Origin: an uncultured Kouleothrix sp.
GTDB taxonomy: Bacteria > Chloroflexota > Chloroflexia > Chloroflexales > Roseiflexaceae
Direction of reading: 5' to 3'
Assembly (NCBI GenBank): GCA_937858455.1
Contig: CALLYN010000864.1
Coordinates: 1 to 24,882, forward strand
DNA: 24,882 bases
Shown here: one piece after another, positions 1-6,599 of the stretch
Position numbering within the stretch: position 1 is the stretch's first letter
Layout of the letters: each line of letters starts with the position of its first letter
Position numbers and translations under genes: made by a program
The notes under the pieces: model-generated
Database searches by the model: none
Told to the model about the DNA's origin: nothing
The model's input: only the letters and a program-made list of their open reading frames with translations

Positions 1-163
1 CGTTCGGCGCGCTGGCCGCCAGCATCGCCAGGGCGTGCCCGCCGCCGCCGAGCGTCGCGTCGATATAGCTGCCGCCGTCGCGCGGCGCCAGCCCGGCGAT
101 CACCTCGCTCAGCAGCACCGGCACGTGCCGGAATTGCAGATTGAGTGGCTCGCGGTTATCCAT
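1..163 (-). CDS. rsmH: 16S rRNA (cytosine-1402-N4)-methyltransferase RsmH, N-terminal fragment
   Basis: Only the first 54 codons lie in the window; the gene continues past the left edge. Reading leftward from the ATG at 161-163, the peptide contains HVPVLL near residue 13 and then [12 protein letters not shown] near residue 35. These are the start of the fold and the glycine-rich SAM-binding motif I of RsmH (MraW). The family methylates N4 of C1402 in the decoding centre of 16S rRNA, using S-adenosylmethionine. The start lies 23 bases after the mraZ stop, the usual mraZ-rsmH order of division/cell-wall clusters, so both are probably one transcript. No strong Shine-Dalgarno sequence is visible before the ATG. 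The family call is secure; the length and the rest of the operon cannot be seen. Confidence 0.9.
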   Translation of the reverse strand, partial: MDNREPLNLQFRHVPVLLSEVIAGLAPRDGGSYIDATLGGGGHALAMLAASAPN

Positions 164-186
164 AGCTCAAGCTGCAACTGGCGGGG

Positions 187-618
187 TCAAATCCCCAAGG
201 CGGAAAGCTGCTCGGCGATCGTGCTGGCGCTGGTGTCGAGCGACTCGAGCACCTGGCCCCAGTTGCCCATCGCCCAGATTTCAAAGTGCGTGCTCAGCCC
301 GGCCACAATCACCTGGTCGCCAAGGCCGGCGTACTCGCGCAGGTTCTGCGGGATCAAAATGCGCCCCTGCCGGTCGAGCGCCAGGTCGGCCGCGCCCGAG
401 AACAGGTGCCGGCGCAGATTGCGCGCCTCGGCCTGCCCCAGCGACAGCTCGTTCACACGCTGGGCCAGCCCTTCCCAGGCGCTACGCGGAAACCCCATCA
501 GACAGCGGTCGAAGCCGCGTGTGACCACTACGCCGTCGCCCAGCTCGTCGCGGAAGCGCGAGGGGACGGCCAGCCGGCCTTTGTCGTCGAGGTTGTGCTC
601 GTACTCGCCTAGAAACAC
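187..618 (-). CDS. mraZ: Transcriptional regulator MraZ
   Basis: A 143-residue protein, the usual MraZ length, starting with GTG and the typical MFLGEY N-terminus. It has two tandem SpoVT/AbrB-like swapped-hairpin halves, each with the family D-x3-R signature: D11-R15 in the first and D82-R86 in the second (DRQGRILIP). MraZ is a ring-forming DNA-binding protein that binds TGGGN direct repeats upstream of its own gene and controls the division and cell wall cluster. Here rsmH follows 23 bases downstream, and three TGGGG repeats with 10-base period lie upstream (657-681), so autoregulation is likely. A GAAC-N4-GTTC palindrome also lies in its leader. The AAAGG near 634 is rather far from the GTG, so translation initiation is not obviously strong. 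Confidence 0.96.
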   Translation of the reverse strand: MFLGEYEHNLDDKGRLAVPSRFRDELGDGVVVTRGFDRCLMGFPRSAWEGLAQRVNELSLGQAEARNLRRHLFSGAADLALDRQGRILIPQNLREYAGLGDQVIVAGLSTHFEIWAMGNWGQVLESLDTSASTIAEQLSALGI

Positions 619-635
619 AGTGCGCGCTTGCCTTT

Positions 636-649
636 AGAACATAAGTTCT
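636..649. promoter_or_regulatory. LexA/SOS-box-like palindrome in the mraZ leader
   Basis: The sequence AGAAC-ATAA-GTTCT is a GAAC-N4-GTTC inverted repeat, the form of the LexA operator in Gram-positive bacteria; with flanking bases the arms are six bases (TAGAAC and GTTCTA). It lies about 40 bases downstream of the predicted mraZ start point and 17 bases before the GTG codon, so a bound repressor would act as a roadblock. A second copy of the same palindrome lies at 1432-1445 inside another promoter. That LexA is the binding protein is an inference. Confidence 0.5.
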
Positions 650-656
650 ACTGCTT

Positions 657-681
657 CCCCACTTTGCCCCACAATTCCCCA
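657..681 (-). promoter_or_regulatory. MraZ box: three TGGGG direct repeats
   Basis: On the minus strand TGGGG occurs at 681-677, 671-667 and 661-657, each exactly 10 bases from the next. This is the TGGGN-N5 direct-repeat array known as the MraZ-binding site in other bacteria. It lies just downstream of the predicted start point of the mraZ promoter and 38 bases or more before the mraZ start codon, which suits autorepression. Confidence 0.85.
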
Positions 682-692
682 TAAGTTTGCAC

Positions 693-721
693 ATTATATA
701 CCACTAACCCCGCTTTTTCAA
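693..721 (-). promoter_or_regulatory. Sigma-70-type promoter for mraZ-rsmH
   Basis: Minus-strand hexamers are TTGAAA (721-716) and TATAAT (698-693), 17 bases apart. The -10 is perfect and the -35 has one mismatch. The predicted start point is near 686, giving a leader of about 68 bases that holds the MraZ boxes and the GAAC-N4-GTTC palindrome. Confidence 0.8.
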
Positions 722-796
722 TAGAGATGCACGTGATTTTAGGGAATATCTTGTAATATTGGGCTTACGAGCGGCTTTAGCAAGGGCATGGCTATC

Positions 797-825
797 TTGA
801 CCGCGCCAGGCGTGATTGCTATAGT
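797..825 (+). promoter_or_regulatory. Sigma-70-type promoter for moaC
   Basis: TTGACC at 797-802 and TATAGT at 820-825 with a 17-base spacer, each one base off consensus. The start point would be near 832, leaving a leader of about 88 bases. I see no recognisable riboswitch in the leader; its last 20 bases contain two GCAAAG repeats running into the ribosome binding site. Confidence 0.7.
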
Positions 826-920
826 GACGCACCGCAAGCGCTGGTCGCTGTGCTTCGGGCTGGCGCTCGCACCTGCAATGGCGAATACAGAATGCCGAAG
901 GCAAAGGCAAAGGAGCAGCT

Positions 921-1418
921 ATGAGCGAGCATGAGCTAACCCACCTCGACGCGGCCGGCCGCGCGCGCATGGTGGATGTGGGCGAGAAAGACAGCACCCG
1001 GCGCGAGGCAGTGGCGCGTGGCGCCGTGCTGATGCAGCCGGCCACGCTGGAGCTGATTGTGGCCGGTGGAATGCCCAAGGGCGATGTGCTGGCGGTGGCG
1101 CGGGTAGCCGGCATCATGGCCGCCAAGCGCACGCCCGACTTGATCCCGCTGTGCCACCCGCTGATGCTTACGCACGTAGCGCTGGAGCTGACGCCCAAGG
1201 CTGCGGCCGGTGCCGACGGCGCGGCCGTGCTGATCGAGGCCACCGTGCGTACCACCGGCAAAACCGGTGTCGAGATGGAGGCGCTGACGGCGGTGAGCGC
1301 GGCCGCGCTGACGATCTACGATATGTGCAAAGCCGTCGATCGCCAGATGCGTATCAGCGATATTCGCCTGGCCCAGAAACGTGGGGGGAAAAGTGGGGAA
1401 TGGATCCTTGAATCGTGA
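921..1418 (+). CDS. moaC: Cyclic pyranopterin monophosphate synthase MoaC
   Basis: This 165-residue protein matches MoaC in length and motifs from end to end. With MoaA, MoaC converts GTP to cyclic pyranopterin monophosphate, the first step of molybdenum cofactor synthesis, in the cytoplasm; MoaC does the rearrangement of the 3',8-cyclo intermediate. Visible motifs are LTHLD near the N-terminus, MPKGDVL with K53, LIPLCHPL with H79, and [12 protein letters not shown] followed by YDMCKAVD with D134 and K137. These agree with the catalytic Lys, His, Asp and Lys of the family. The start is set by AGGAG at 911-915, five bases before the ATG. No other molybdopterin gene is in the window; it appears to be a single-gene unit with its own promoter. 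Confidence 0.96.
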   Translation: MSEHELTHLDAAGRARMVDVGEKDSTRREAVARGAVLMQPATLELIVAGGMPKGDVLAVARVAGIMAAKRTPDLIPLCHPLMLTHVALELTPKAAAGADGAAVLIEATVRTTGKTGVEMEALTAVSAAALTIYDMCKAVDRQMRISDIRLAQKRGGKSGEWILES

Positions 1419-1425
1419 TCCAATA

Positions 1426-1453
1426 TTGACAAGAACAAATGTTCTGATATACT
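1426..1453 (+). promoter_or_regulatory. Promoter of the small two-gene operon
   Basis: TTGACA at 1426-1431 (perfect) and TATACT at 1448-1453 (one mismatch), 16 bases apart. The spacer is almost entirely occupied by the palindrome at 1432-1445. The start point would be near 1460, 36 bases before the first ATG. Confidence 0.8.
1432..1445. promoter_or_regulatory. LexA/SOS-box-like operator
   Basis: AGAAC-AAAT-GTTCT is a perfect GAAC-N4-GTTC inverted repeat placed exactly between the -35 and -10 hexamers. This is the classic position for a repressor that blocks RNA polymerase, and the arm sequence is that of Gram-positive LexA boxes. It is the stronger of the two such sites in this window. The lexA gene itself is not in the window. 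Confidence 0.7.
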
Positions 1454-1495
1454 ATACGCAGAGCTTGCCGACGATGAACAGAAGGACAATGCGCC

Positions 1496-1786
1496 ATGGT
1501 TCAGCGAATCAGCGCACTCGCTCCGGCGCCTGCGGGGCTGCTTGGCCGTGTGCTATCCGGTCTCGGCGCACTCTGGCGGCGCGCCGAACCGGTCGACGTG
1601 GTCGATCAGCGGTTCAACTTTTTGCCGCACCGGTTTCGCTGGCGCGGCGACCTGCGGCGTGTGCGCGTGGTCGCGCGTGTGTGGGAGCGCTCGGGCCGGC
1701 GCTATTTTGAGGTAATCTGCGGCCCGGAGCAGTGCTTTGTGCTGTTTCAGGATGTCCGGCTAGGGACGTGGCATGTGAGCGTATAG
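1496..1786 (+). CDS. Small DUF6504-like protein, probable SOS operon member
   Basis: A 96-residue, strongly basic protein. After a leader of about 30 residues it has alternating hydrophobic and charged residues consistent with a small beta-barrel or SH3-like fold: HRFRWRGDLRRVRVVARVWER, then a cysteine-containing strand (EVICGPEQCFVLFQD) and a final GTWHVSV. The pattern F-x-W-R-G ... V-x-x-V-x-x-V-W ... F-x-D ... G-x-W resembles, from memory, DUF6504 proteins, which in some actinobacteria sit near Y-family polymerase genes. That link is unverified. The ATG at 1496 is preceded by AAGGAC at 1482-1487. Its promoter carries a LexA-like box, and a second small gene follows after 10 bases. It has no signal peptide or membrane segment. 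Function unknown. Confidence 0.65.
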   Translation: MVQRISALAPAPAGLLGRVLSGLGALWRRAEPVDVVDQRFNFLPHRFRWRGDLRRVRVVARVWERSGRRYFEVICGPEQCFVLFQDVRLGTWHVSV

Positions 1787-1796
1787 GAGGGCAGGT

Positions 1797-2015
1797 ATGT
1801 ATCTCGGGTGGTTCGACGACAATCCTAAAAAATCGGCGTCGATCAAGATCGAAGAGGCGATCCACGCCTACACCGATCGTTTCAAGACGCGCCCAAACGT
1901 CGTGCTGGTCAACGAGGCCGATCGCGCCGAGATCAGCGGCGTGCTTGTGCGCAGCGAGGGCTACATTCGGCGCAATAATTTCTGGGTTGGCTGGGAAGAT
2001 GCGAAGCGTGTGTAG
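1797..2015 (+). CDS. Small conserved-looking protein of unknown function
   Basis: This 72-residue protein is the second gene of the operon. A strong ribosome binding site, AGGAGG at 1785-1790, overlaps the stop codon of the previous gene and lies six bases before the ATG, so the two are almost certainly translated from one message. The sequence reads as a real small soluble domain: an N-terminal GWFDDNPKK, a helix around residues 16-29 (KIEEAIHAYTDRF), then RPNVVLVNEADRAE and a C-terminal IRRNNFWVGWE. I do not recognise a family. Its message ends at a clear terminator at 2064-2096. By position it should be co-induced with its partner, perhaps in the DNA damage response; that is inference. Confidence 0.7.
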   Translation: MYLGWFDDNPKKSASIKIEEAIHAYTDRFKTRPNVVLVNEADRAEISGVLVRSEGYIRRNNFWVGWEDAKRV

Positions 2016-2063
2016 CCGCGCACCAGCGGTGCGGCCACATAACCTACCAGGCTATCGGTGCTA

Positions 2064-2096
2064 ATCACGGGGGCGGCGCAGCCCTCGTGATTTTTT
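2064..2096 (+). terminator. Rho-independent terminator of the small operon
   Basis: Arms 2064-2074 and 2081-2091 form an 11-base stem with one mismatch around a six-base loop, followed directly by a run of T to 2096. It lies 49 bases after the stop at 2015. Confidence 0.85.
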
Positions 2097-2107
2097 ATGC
2101 CCGCGAT

Positions 2108-2136
2108 TTGACCACCCCCTGTGCCTCGGGTACAAT
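2108..2136 (+). promoter_or_regulatory. Promoter for the GT39-like gene
   Basis: TTGACC at 2108-2113 and TACAAT at 2131-2136 with a 17-base spacer, one mismatch each. The start point near 2143 leaves a leader of only about 30 bases with no evident Shine-Dalgarno sequence. Confidence 0.7.
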
Positions 2137-2172
2137 CCGGCGATTGCTCCGTCGGCTTGCCTCGATACGACC

Positions 2173-4422
2173 ATGTACGCCATGAACCAGCCCGATCACA
2201 CGCCTGCGCGCCTTGCCCTGGCCCCCGTGCTGCGGCTGTGGCGCCAGCACAGCCAGGCCGTTGTCGGCGTGCTGCTGTTTGCATTGGCGCTGGCGCTGCG
2301 GCTCTACCGCCTGGGCGCGCAGAGCCTGTGGCTCGACGAGGGCGGCACCTGGGCTGAGGTGACTGGCAAGGGCTGGGCGGCGCTGCTGGCCGACCTGTTC
2401 AGCCCGAATGCGGCCTACCCGCTGTACCACCTGCTGCTCAAGGGCTGGGTGGCGCTCGCCGGCGACTCGGAGTGGGCGCTGCGCTTTCCCTCGGCGCTTG
2501 CCGGCGCCGCCGCAGTGGCGGCGAGCTATCTCGCGGCGCTCGAGCTGGGAGCGATGCAGGGCCGGCCGCGTGGCTCGCGGCTCCTGGCCCTTGGCGCTAC
2601 GCCGGCGCCGCTGCTGCTCGCCACCGCGCCGTTCGCGCTGTGGCAAGCCCAGGATGCCAAGGTGTACAGCTTGCTCCTGCTGTGCGCGGCGCTGCTCGGC
2701 TGGGCGCTGCTGCGGGCGCTGCGCAGCGCCGCCGCGCGCGACTGGCTGGTGCTGCTTGTGGTGGCGCTGGCGAGCATCTTCGTGCACCGCCTGGCGCTGC
2801 TGGCGATCTGCGCGGCGATGCTCGCACTGGTGCTGGCCTGGCCGTTTCCGCGCGATCGGCTGGGCGGGCGCTGGATGCTGCTGGCCGGCGCGCTGCTGGG
2901 CGCGGCGGCGGCGGTGTTCGGCACTGTGCGCGCCGTCGGCGTCGAAAGCCGTGGCGGCAGCGGGCACATACCCGCCGGGCCGCTCGCCGGCTTGTGGCTG
3001 TCGTTCGCCCATTTCGCGCTCGACCGCGGCGATATCGGCGGCTGGCTTGGCCTGCCACTGCTGGCGTGGGCGCTGCCCGCGCTGGCGCTGACGCTGGTGG
3101 GCCTGGTGCTGCTGGCGCGCGACGCCTGGCGCGGCGACCGCGCGGCGATTGCGATCACCTGCCTATTCGCCGCGCCACTGCTGCTGTTTGCCGCTGCCCT
3201 GAGCCTGGTGCGCCTGTTCGAGTCGCGCTATGTCACGGTCGCGTTCCCCGCCTGGGCTATGCTGCTGGCCTACCCGCTAGGCTACGCCGCCCGGCGCGCG
3301 CCGGGCCGGGCTGCTGCGGTCGCGGCGCTGCGGCCACGGCTGCCATTGCTGCTGCCAGGCAGCGCCTACGCCGCCGTGCTGCTAGTGAATGCGGCGGTGC
3401 TGCTGCAGCCCGAGCACGGCCTGTTCTCGGGCGCGCCTGTGAAAGAGCAATGGCGCGACGGCATTGCGGCGATTGCCGCGCGCGCTCACCCCGACGATCT
3501 GCTGATCCTGCACCCATACTACGTCGAGCCGCTGTGGCGCTACTATGCGCCCCGCGTCACGCCCGACCCGCTGCCCCAGCCGGTGCGGTTTAACGTGTTG
3601 GGCCAGGGCGACTGCATGCGCCAGCGCGTGCCGGTCGAGTGCTACCGCCGCGAGTACGAGAAAGATTTCGACGCCGCGGCGCGCGGCCACACGCGCATGC
3701 TGATGCTGATTGCGCCCGAGCATGCCCGCACGATCGACCCGCCTAAGACGCTGGCCGAACTGCGCGCCGCGTGGGAGCAGCTGCCCGCCGAACAGCGCCA
3801 GCGCGTCGACCCGCCCAGCCGGCCCGATAAGTACGGCGTGCTGGGCCTGCGCTTCCAGTATGCCAGCAACCAGCGCACCTGGCCGTGCGGCGGCGATGTA
3901 TTTGTCGGCGTCGAGGTGATGTGCGCCAGCTTCCCCTCGCGCTATCAGCAGAAAGGCGCGGCGGCCATCCCGCAGCCGGCCGTGCCGCTGGATGCGGTGT
4001 TTGGCGGCGAGATCGGCCTACGTGGCTACAGCATCACCCCGCTTGGCGGCAGGCTACGCCCCGGTGGGCGCCTGCCGATCACGCTGTTCTGGGCCGCCGC
4101 CACCCCGCCCACGCGCGACTACACCATGTTTCTGCACCTGTGCCGCGACTGCGATGCCCCTCCGCTCGCGCAGGACGATCGCCGGCCGCTCGACGGCTAC
4201 TACCCCGCCGGGCAAACCAGCACCTGGCACGTGGGCGATCCGCTGCACGACGAGCGATCGATTGCGCTACCAGCCGCCCTGCCGCCTGGGCGCTACACCC
4301 TGCTGCTGGGCGTGTACCCGGCGGGCAACCCGGCCGAAGAAGCCCGGCTGCCGGTGCGCAGCGCCGGCCAGGTGATCGGCGGTACGCGCCTGGTGCTCGG
4401 CCAAGTCGATGTTGGCGAGTAG
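2173..4422 (+). CDS. GT39/PMT-like membrane glycosyltransferase with C-terminal extracytoplasmic domain
   Basis: A 749-residue polytopic membrane protein of the GT-C type (dolichyl/polyprenyl-phosphate sugar dependent, ArnT/PMT-like). Residues 30-45 form the first membrane segment, directly followed by SLWLDEGGTW (51-60), whose D55-E56 pair is the usual catalytic acidic motif in the first outer loop. Roughly ten further hydrophobic segments run to about residue 410. The rest is soluble, and from about residue 610 contains a beta-rich domain with GLRGYSITPLGG, PGGRLPITLFW and DYTMFLHL, a module common at the end of Chloroflexota glycosyltransferases. The likely role is transfer of a lipid-linked sugar to protein or glycan on the outer face; the substrate is unknown. 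The start is uncertain: ATG at 2173 or at 2182, neither with a Shine-Dalgarno sequence. It has its own promoter. Confidence 0.8.
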   Translation: MYAMNQPDHTPARLALAPVLRLWRQHSQAVVGVLLFALALALRLYRLGAQSLWLDEGGTWAEVTGKGWAALLADLFSPNAAYPLYHLLLKGWVALAGDSEWALRFPSALAGAAAVAASYLAALELGAMQGRPRGSRLLALGATPAPLLLATAPFALWQAQDAKVYSLLLLCAALLGWALLRALRSAAARDWLVLLVVALASIFVHRLALLAICAAMLALVLAWPFPRDRLGGRWMLLAGALLGAAAAVFGTVRAVGVESRGGSGHIPAGPLAGLWLSFAHFALDRGDIGGWLGLPLLAWALPALALTLVGLVLLARDAWRGDRAAIAITCLFAAPLLLFAAALSLVRLFESRYVTVAFPAWAMLLAYPLGYAARRAPGRAAAVAALRPRLPLLLPGSAYAAVLLVNAAVLLQPEHGLFSGAPVKEQWRDGIAAIAARAHPDDLLILHPYYVEPLWRYYAPRVTPDPLPQPVRFNVLGQGDCMRQRVPVECYRREYEKDFDAAARGHTRMLMLIAPEHARTIDPPKTLAELRAAWEQLPAEQRQRVDPPSRPDKYGVLGLRFQYASNQRTWPCGGDVFVGVEVMCASFPSRYQQKGAAAIPQPAVPLDAVFGGEIGLRGYSITPLGGRLRPGGRLPITLFWAAATPPTRDYTMFLHLCRDCDAPPLAQDDRRPLDGYYPAGQTSTWHVGDPLHDERSIALPAALPPGRYTLLLGVYPAGNPAEEARLPVRSAGQVIGGTRLVLGQVDVGE

Positions 4423-4449
4423 CCTGAAACAAACCACCCGCATCGGGAG

Positions 4450-4455
4450 TATAAT
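4450..4455 (+). promoter_or_regulatory. Candidate -10 element for pgsA
   Basis: A perfect TATAAT lies 30 bases before the GTG start of the phosphatidyltransferase gene. No good -35 hexamer is visible; the best match, TGAAAC at 4425-4430, is too far upstream. Transcription may also read through from the gene ending at 4422. Confidence 0.45.
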
Positions 4456-4484
4456 GGTCGCAGGCTCGCCAACAGGAGGTTCTA

Positions 4485-5150
4485 GTGCTAGCACGTAGTT
4501 TGCCTAACTTGCTCGGAATCTTTCGGATCGTCACGACGCCGCTGCTCGTGTGGCTGATCCTGCTGAATACCGCTGCGGGCTACTATAGCGCCGTGGTGCT
4601 GCTGCTGGTGATGGCGATCAGCGATATTGCCGATGGCCCGCTGGCCCGGCGTATGGGTGTGGTTTCGCCGTTGGGCGTGTTTCTCGACACGATCTCCGAT
4701 AAAATCTTCGTCGCGGGCGCGCTCATCCCCATGGTCGAAGCCGGCCTGATTTCGGGCTGGATCGCGCTGCTGATCATCGTGCGCGACTTTGCCGTGTCGG
4801 GGCTGCGCTCGTTCGCCGCAGCCGAGGGCGAGGTGATCTCGGCGCGCCAGTATGGCAAGCAAAAGCTGGTGATTACGGTGACGGCGCTGGTATGGTGCCT
4901 GCTGGCCGCTGCGTTCAACGGCCCCGATGCTGTGGCCTTTCGCGCCGCCCCCGCATATGCTGGCCTGGCTGCGGTGATCTCGTGGCTATTCAGCCTGTGG
5001 CCGGTGCCGATGTTCCTGACGATCGTCTGGACGGCATTCTCAGGCGCCGAGTACTTCTGGAAAGCCTGGCCGCTGCTCAGCGGCAAGCTGGCCCCCGAGG
5101 CCCGCCCACCCGCGCCGGTGGCCCCGCCGCGCAAGCCCGCCTCCAAGTAG
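4485..5150 (+). CDS. pgsA: CDP-alcohol phosphatidyltransferase, probable PgsA
   Basis: A 221-residue membrane enzyme with the complete CDP-alcohol phosphatidyltransferase signature D-x2-D-G-x2-A-R-x8-G-x3-D-x3-D: D47, D50, G51, A54, R55, G64, D68 and D72. The aspartates bind two metal ions and CDP-diacylglycerol. Length, the N-terminal LPNLLGIFRIVTTPLLV and the general pattern fit PgsA, which makes phosphatidylglycerophosphate from CDP-diacylglycerol and glycerol-3-phosphate; other acceptor alcohols cannot be ruled out. About five or six membrane segments are visible, and the last 25 residues are a Pro/Ala/Lys-rich cytoplasmic tail. The GTG start is fixed by AGGAGG at 4474-4479, five bases upstream. 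It follows the GT39-like gene by 62 bases. Confidence 0.87.
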   Translation: MLARSLPNLLGIFRIVTTPLLVWLILLNTAAGYYSAVVLLLVMAISDIADGPLARRMGVVSPLGVFLDTISDKIFVAGALIPMVEAGLISGWIALLIIVRDFAVSGLRSFAAAEGEVISARQYGKQKLVITVTALVWCLLAAAFNGPDAVAFRAAPAYAGLAAVISWLFSLWPVPMFLTIVWTAFSGAEYFWKAWPLLSGKLAPEARPPAPVAPPRKPASK

Positions 5151-5179
5151 CGCGCCGCCGCGTCGCGGCGGTTTTGCGT

Positions 5180-5185
5180 TACAAT
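5180..5185 (+). promoter_or_regulatory. Candidate -10 element for the first MFS gene
   Basis: TACAAT lies 41 bases before the ATG at 5227. The region where a -35 would sit is GC-rich and shows no good match, so this is a weak call. Confidence 0.35.
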
Positions 5186-5226
5186 ACTCCCATCCACTGT
5201 ATGCCTGGTTGAACAAGGAGCACGTC

Positions 5227-6564
5227 ATGGCCGACGCGATCGCCCCTTCGATTTCTGCGCCCATCGATCGGCCGCGCATGAGCACCTGGCAGCAGGCCGC
5301 GTTGAGCCTGTACTGGTTCGCCACCAACGCGCACTGGACGGCTATTCTGATCACGCTGCTGCCGCTCCAGGCCGAGCTGATCGGCGGCGCCGAGTTCAAG
5401 GGCACCACGCTCGGCCAGATCTTGTCGATTGGCGCCTTTGCCTCGATGATCGTGGCGCCGCTGTTCGGCGCGTGGAGCGACCGCGTGCGCACGCGCTGGG
5501 GCCGCCGCAGGCCGTTTCTGGTGGCCGGCACGCTCGGCAATGTGCTGGGCCTGGTGGCGCTGGCGCTTATTCCCAGCGCGCCGTCGGCGCTGGTGCCGTA
5601 TATTCTGGCGTTTATCTGGATCGAGCTGCTGAACAACCTGGCTACCGCGCCGTACTCGGGTATGATCCCCGATCTGGTGCCGCCCGCGCAGCGCGGCTCA
5701 GCCAGCGGCTGGATGGGCCTGATGCTGATGCTCGGCAACTTCCTCGGCGGTATCACTGGGCTGGTGCTGCCGCTGATCGGCGGAATCACCGGGGCGTATG
5801 CCATTATCGCCGCGATCATGCTGATCGGCATGCTCGGCACCGTGCTCACAGTGCACGAGCCCGAGCCGCCCAGCGTGCCGCCGTTTCGCTGGGGCGCGTT
5901 TCTGCGCGGCCTGGTCGAGCCGTTCCGATCGCGCGATTTTAGCTGGGTGTTCTGGACGCGCTTTCTTATAACGTTGGGCACGTTTACCGTGCAGTCGTTT
6001 CTCCTGTTCTATATGAAGGATGTGATCGCCGGCGGCGCGGCGCAGTTCAACTACACCTTTTTCGGCGTGAAGCTGGCCGGCGACGCGGCCGGGGCCACGT
6101 CGTTCTTTGTGCTGCCGCTGCTGCTTGGCGCGATCCTCAGCTCGCTGGTGGCTGGCGTGCTCTCCGACCGCTACGGCCGCAAGCGCATCGTCTACCTGAG
6201 CGGCGGCCTGCAGGCGGCGGTGGTGCTGGTGTTTCTGTTCGCCAGCGGCTTCGAGCTGGCGGTGCTGATGGGCTTTGTGTTTGGCCTAGGCTACGGCGCC
6301 TACCAGGCCGTCGACTGGGCGCTGGCCAGCGATGTGCTGCCGAGCGAAGATGATTACGCCAAGGACATGGGCGTCTGGCACGTGTCGTTTACGCTGCCGC
6401 AAGTGCTGGCCGTGCCGATCGGCGGCGTGCTGCTCGACACGTTTCAGCGCGTCGGGCATGGCGCCGGCTGGGCGAACCTTGGCTACACCGTGCTATTCGC
6501 GCTCGCGTTTGTGTACTTCGTGCTTGGCACCGTGCTGGTGCATCAGGTGAGGGGCGCCAGGTAG
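5227..6564 (+). CDS. MFS transporter, GPH/SLC45-like
   Basis: A 445-residue, 12-segment major facilitator. The first cytoplasmic loop carries GAWSDRVRTRWGRRRPFL (81-98), a form of MFS motif A typical of the glycoside-pentoside-hexuronide and SLC45 sugar-transporter group. The second half repeats it as GVLSDRYGRKR. AYQAVDWALASDVLP followed by KDMGVWH in the C-terminal half is also characteristic of that group. A sugar or glycoside symporter is the likeliest role, but the substrate cannot be read from sequence. The frame is open from a TTG at 5209, but AAGGAG at 5215-5220, six bases before the ATG at 5227, places the start there. trpA follows after 35 bases, so the two may share a message despite unrelated roles. 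Confidence 0.85.
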   Translation: MADAIAPSISAPIDRPRMSTWQQAALSLYWFATNAHWTAILITLLPLQAELIGGAEFKGTTLGQILSIGAFASMIVAPLFGAWSDRVRTRWGRRRPFLVAGTLGNVLGLVALALIPSAPSALVPYILAFIWIELLNNLATAPYSGMIPDLVPPAQRGSASGWMGLMLMLGNFLGGITGLVLPLIGGITGAYAIIAAIMLIGMLGTVLTVHEPEPPSVPPFRWGAFLRGLVEPFRSRDFSWVFWTRFLITLGTFTVQSFLLFYMKDVIAGGAAQFNYTFFGVKLAGDAAGATSFFVLPLLLGAILSSLVAGVLSDRYGRKRIVYLSGGLQAAVVLVFLFASGFELAVLMGFVFGLGYGAYQAVDWALASDVLPSEDDYAKDMGVWHVSFTLPQVLAVPIGGVLLDTFQRVGHGAGWANLGYTVLFALAFVYFVLGTVLVHQVRGAR

Positions 6565-6599
6565 CGCCTGCCAGGCCGTTTGAATAAGCTGAGGTAGCT

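Noticed and set aside
832..920. Possible molybdenum cofactor riboswitch before moaC
   Set aside because: The leader is only about 88 bases and lacks recognisable conserved Moco-RNA elements.
1382..1398. Two TGGGG motifs at the end of moaC, like the MraZ boxes
   Set aside because: They are 12 bases apart rather than 10, only two, and lie within coding sequence.
2095..3012. 305-residue antisense frame over the GT39-like gene
   Set aside because: Gln/Arg-rich shadow composition typical of the reverse of Leu/Ala-rich membrane protein coding DNA.
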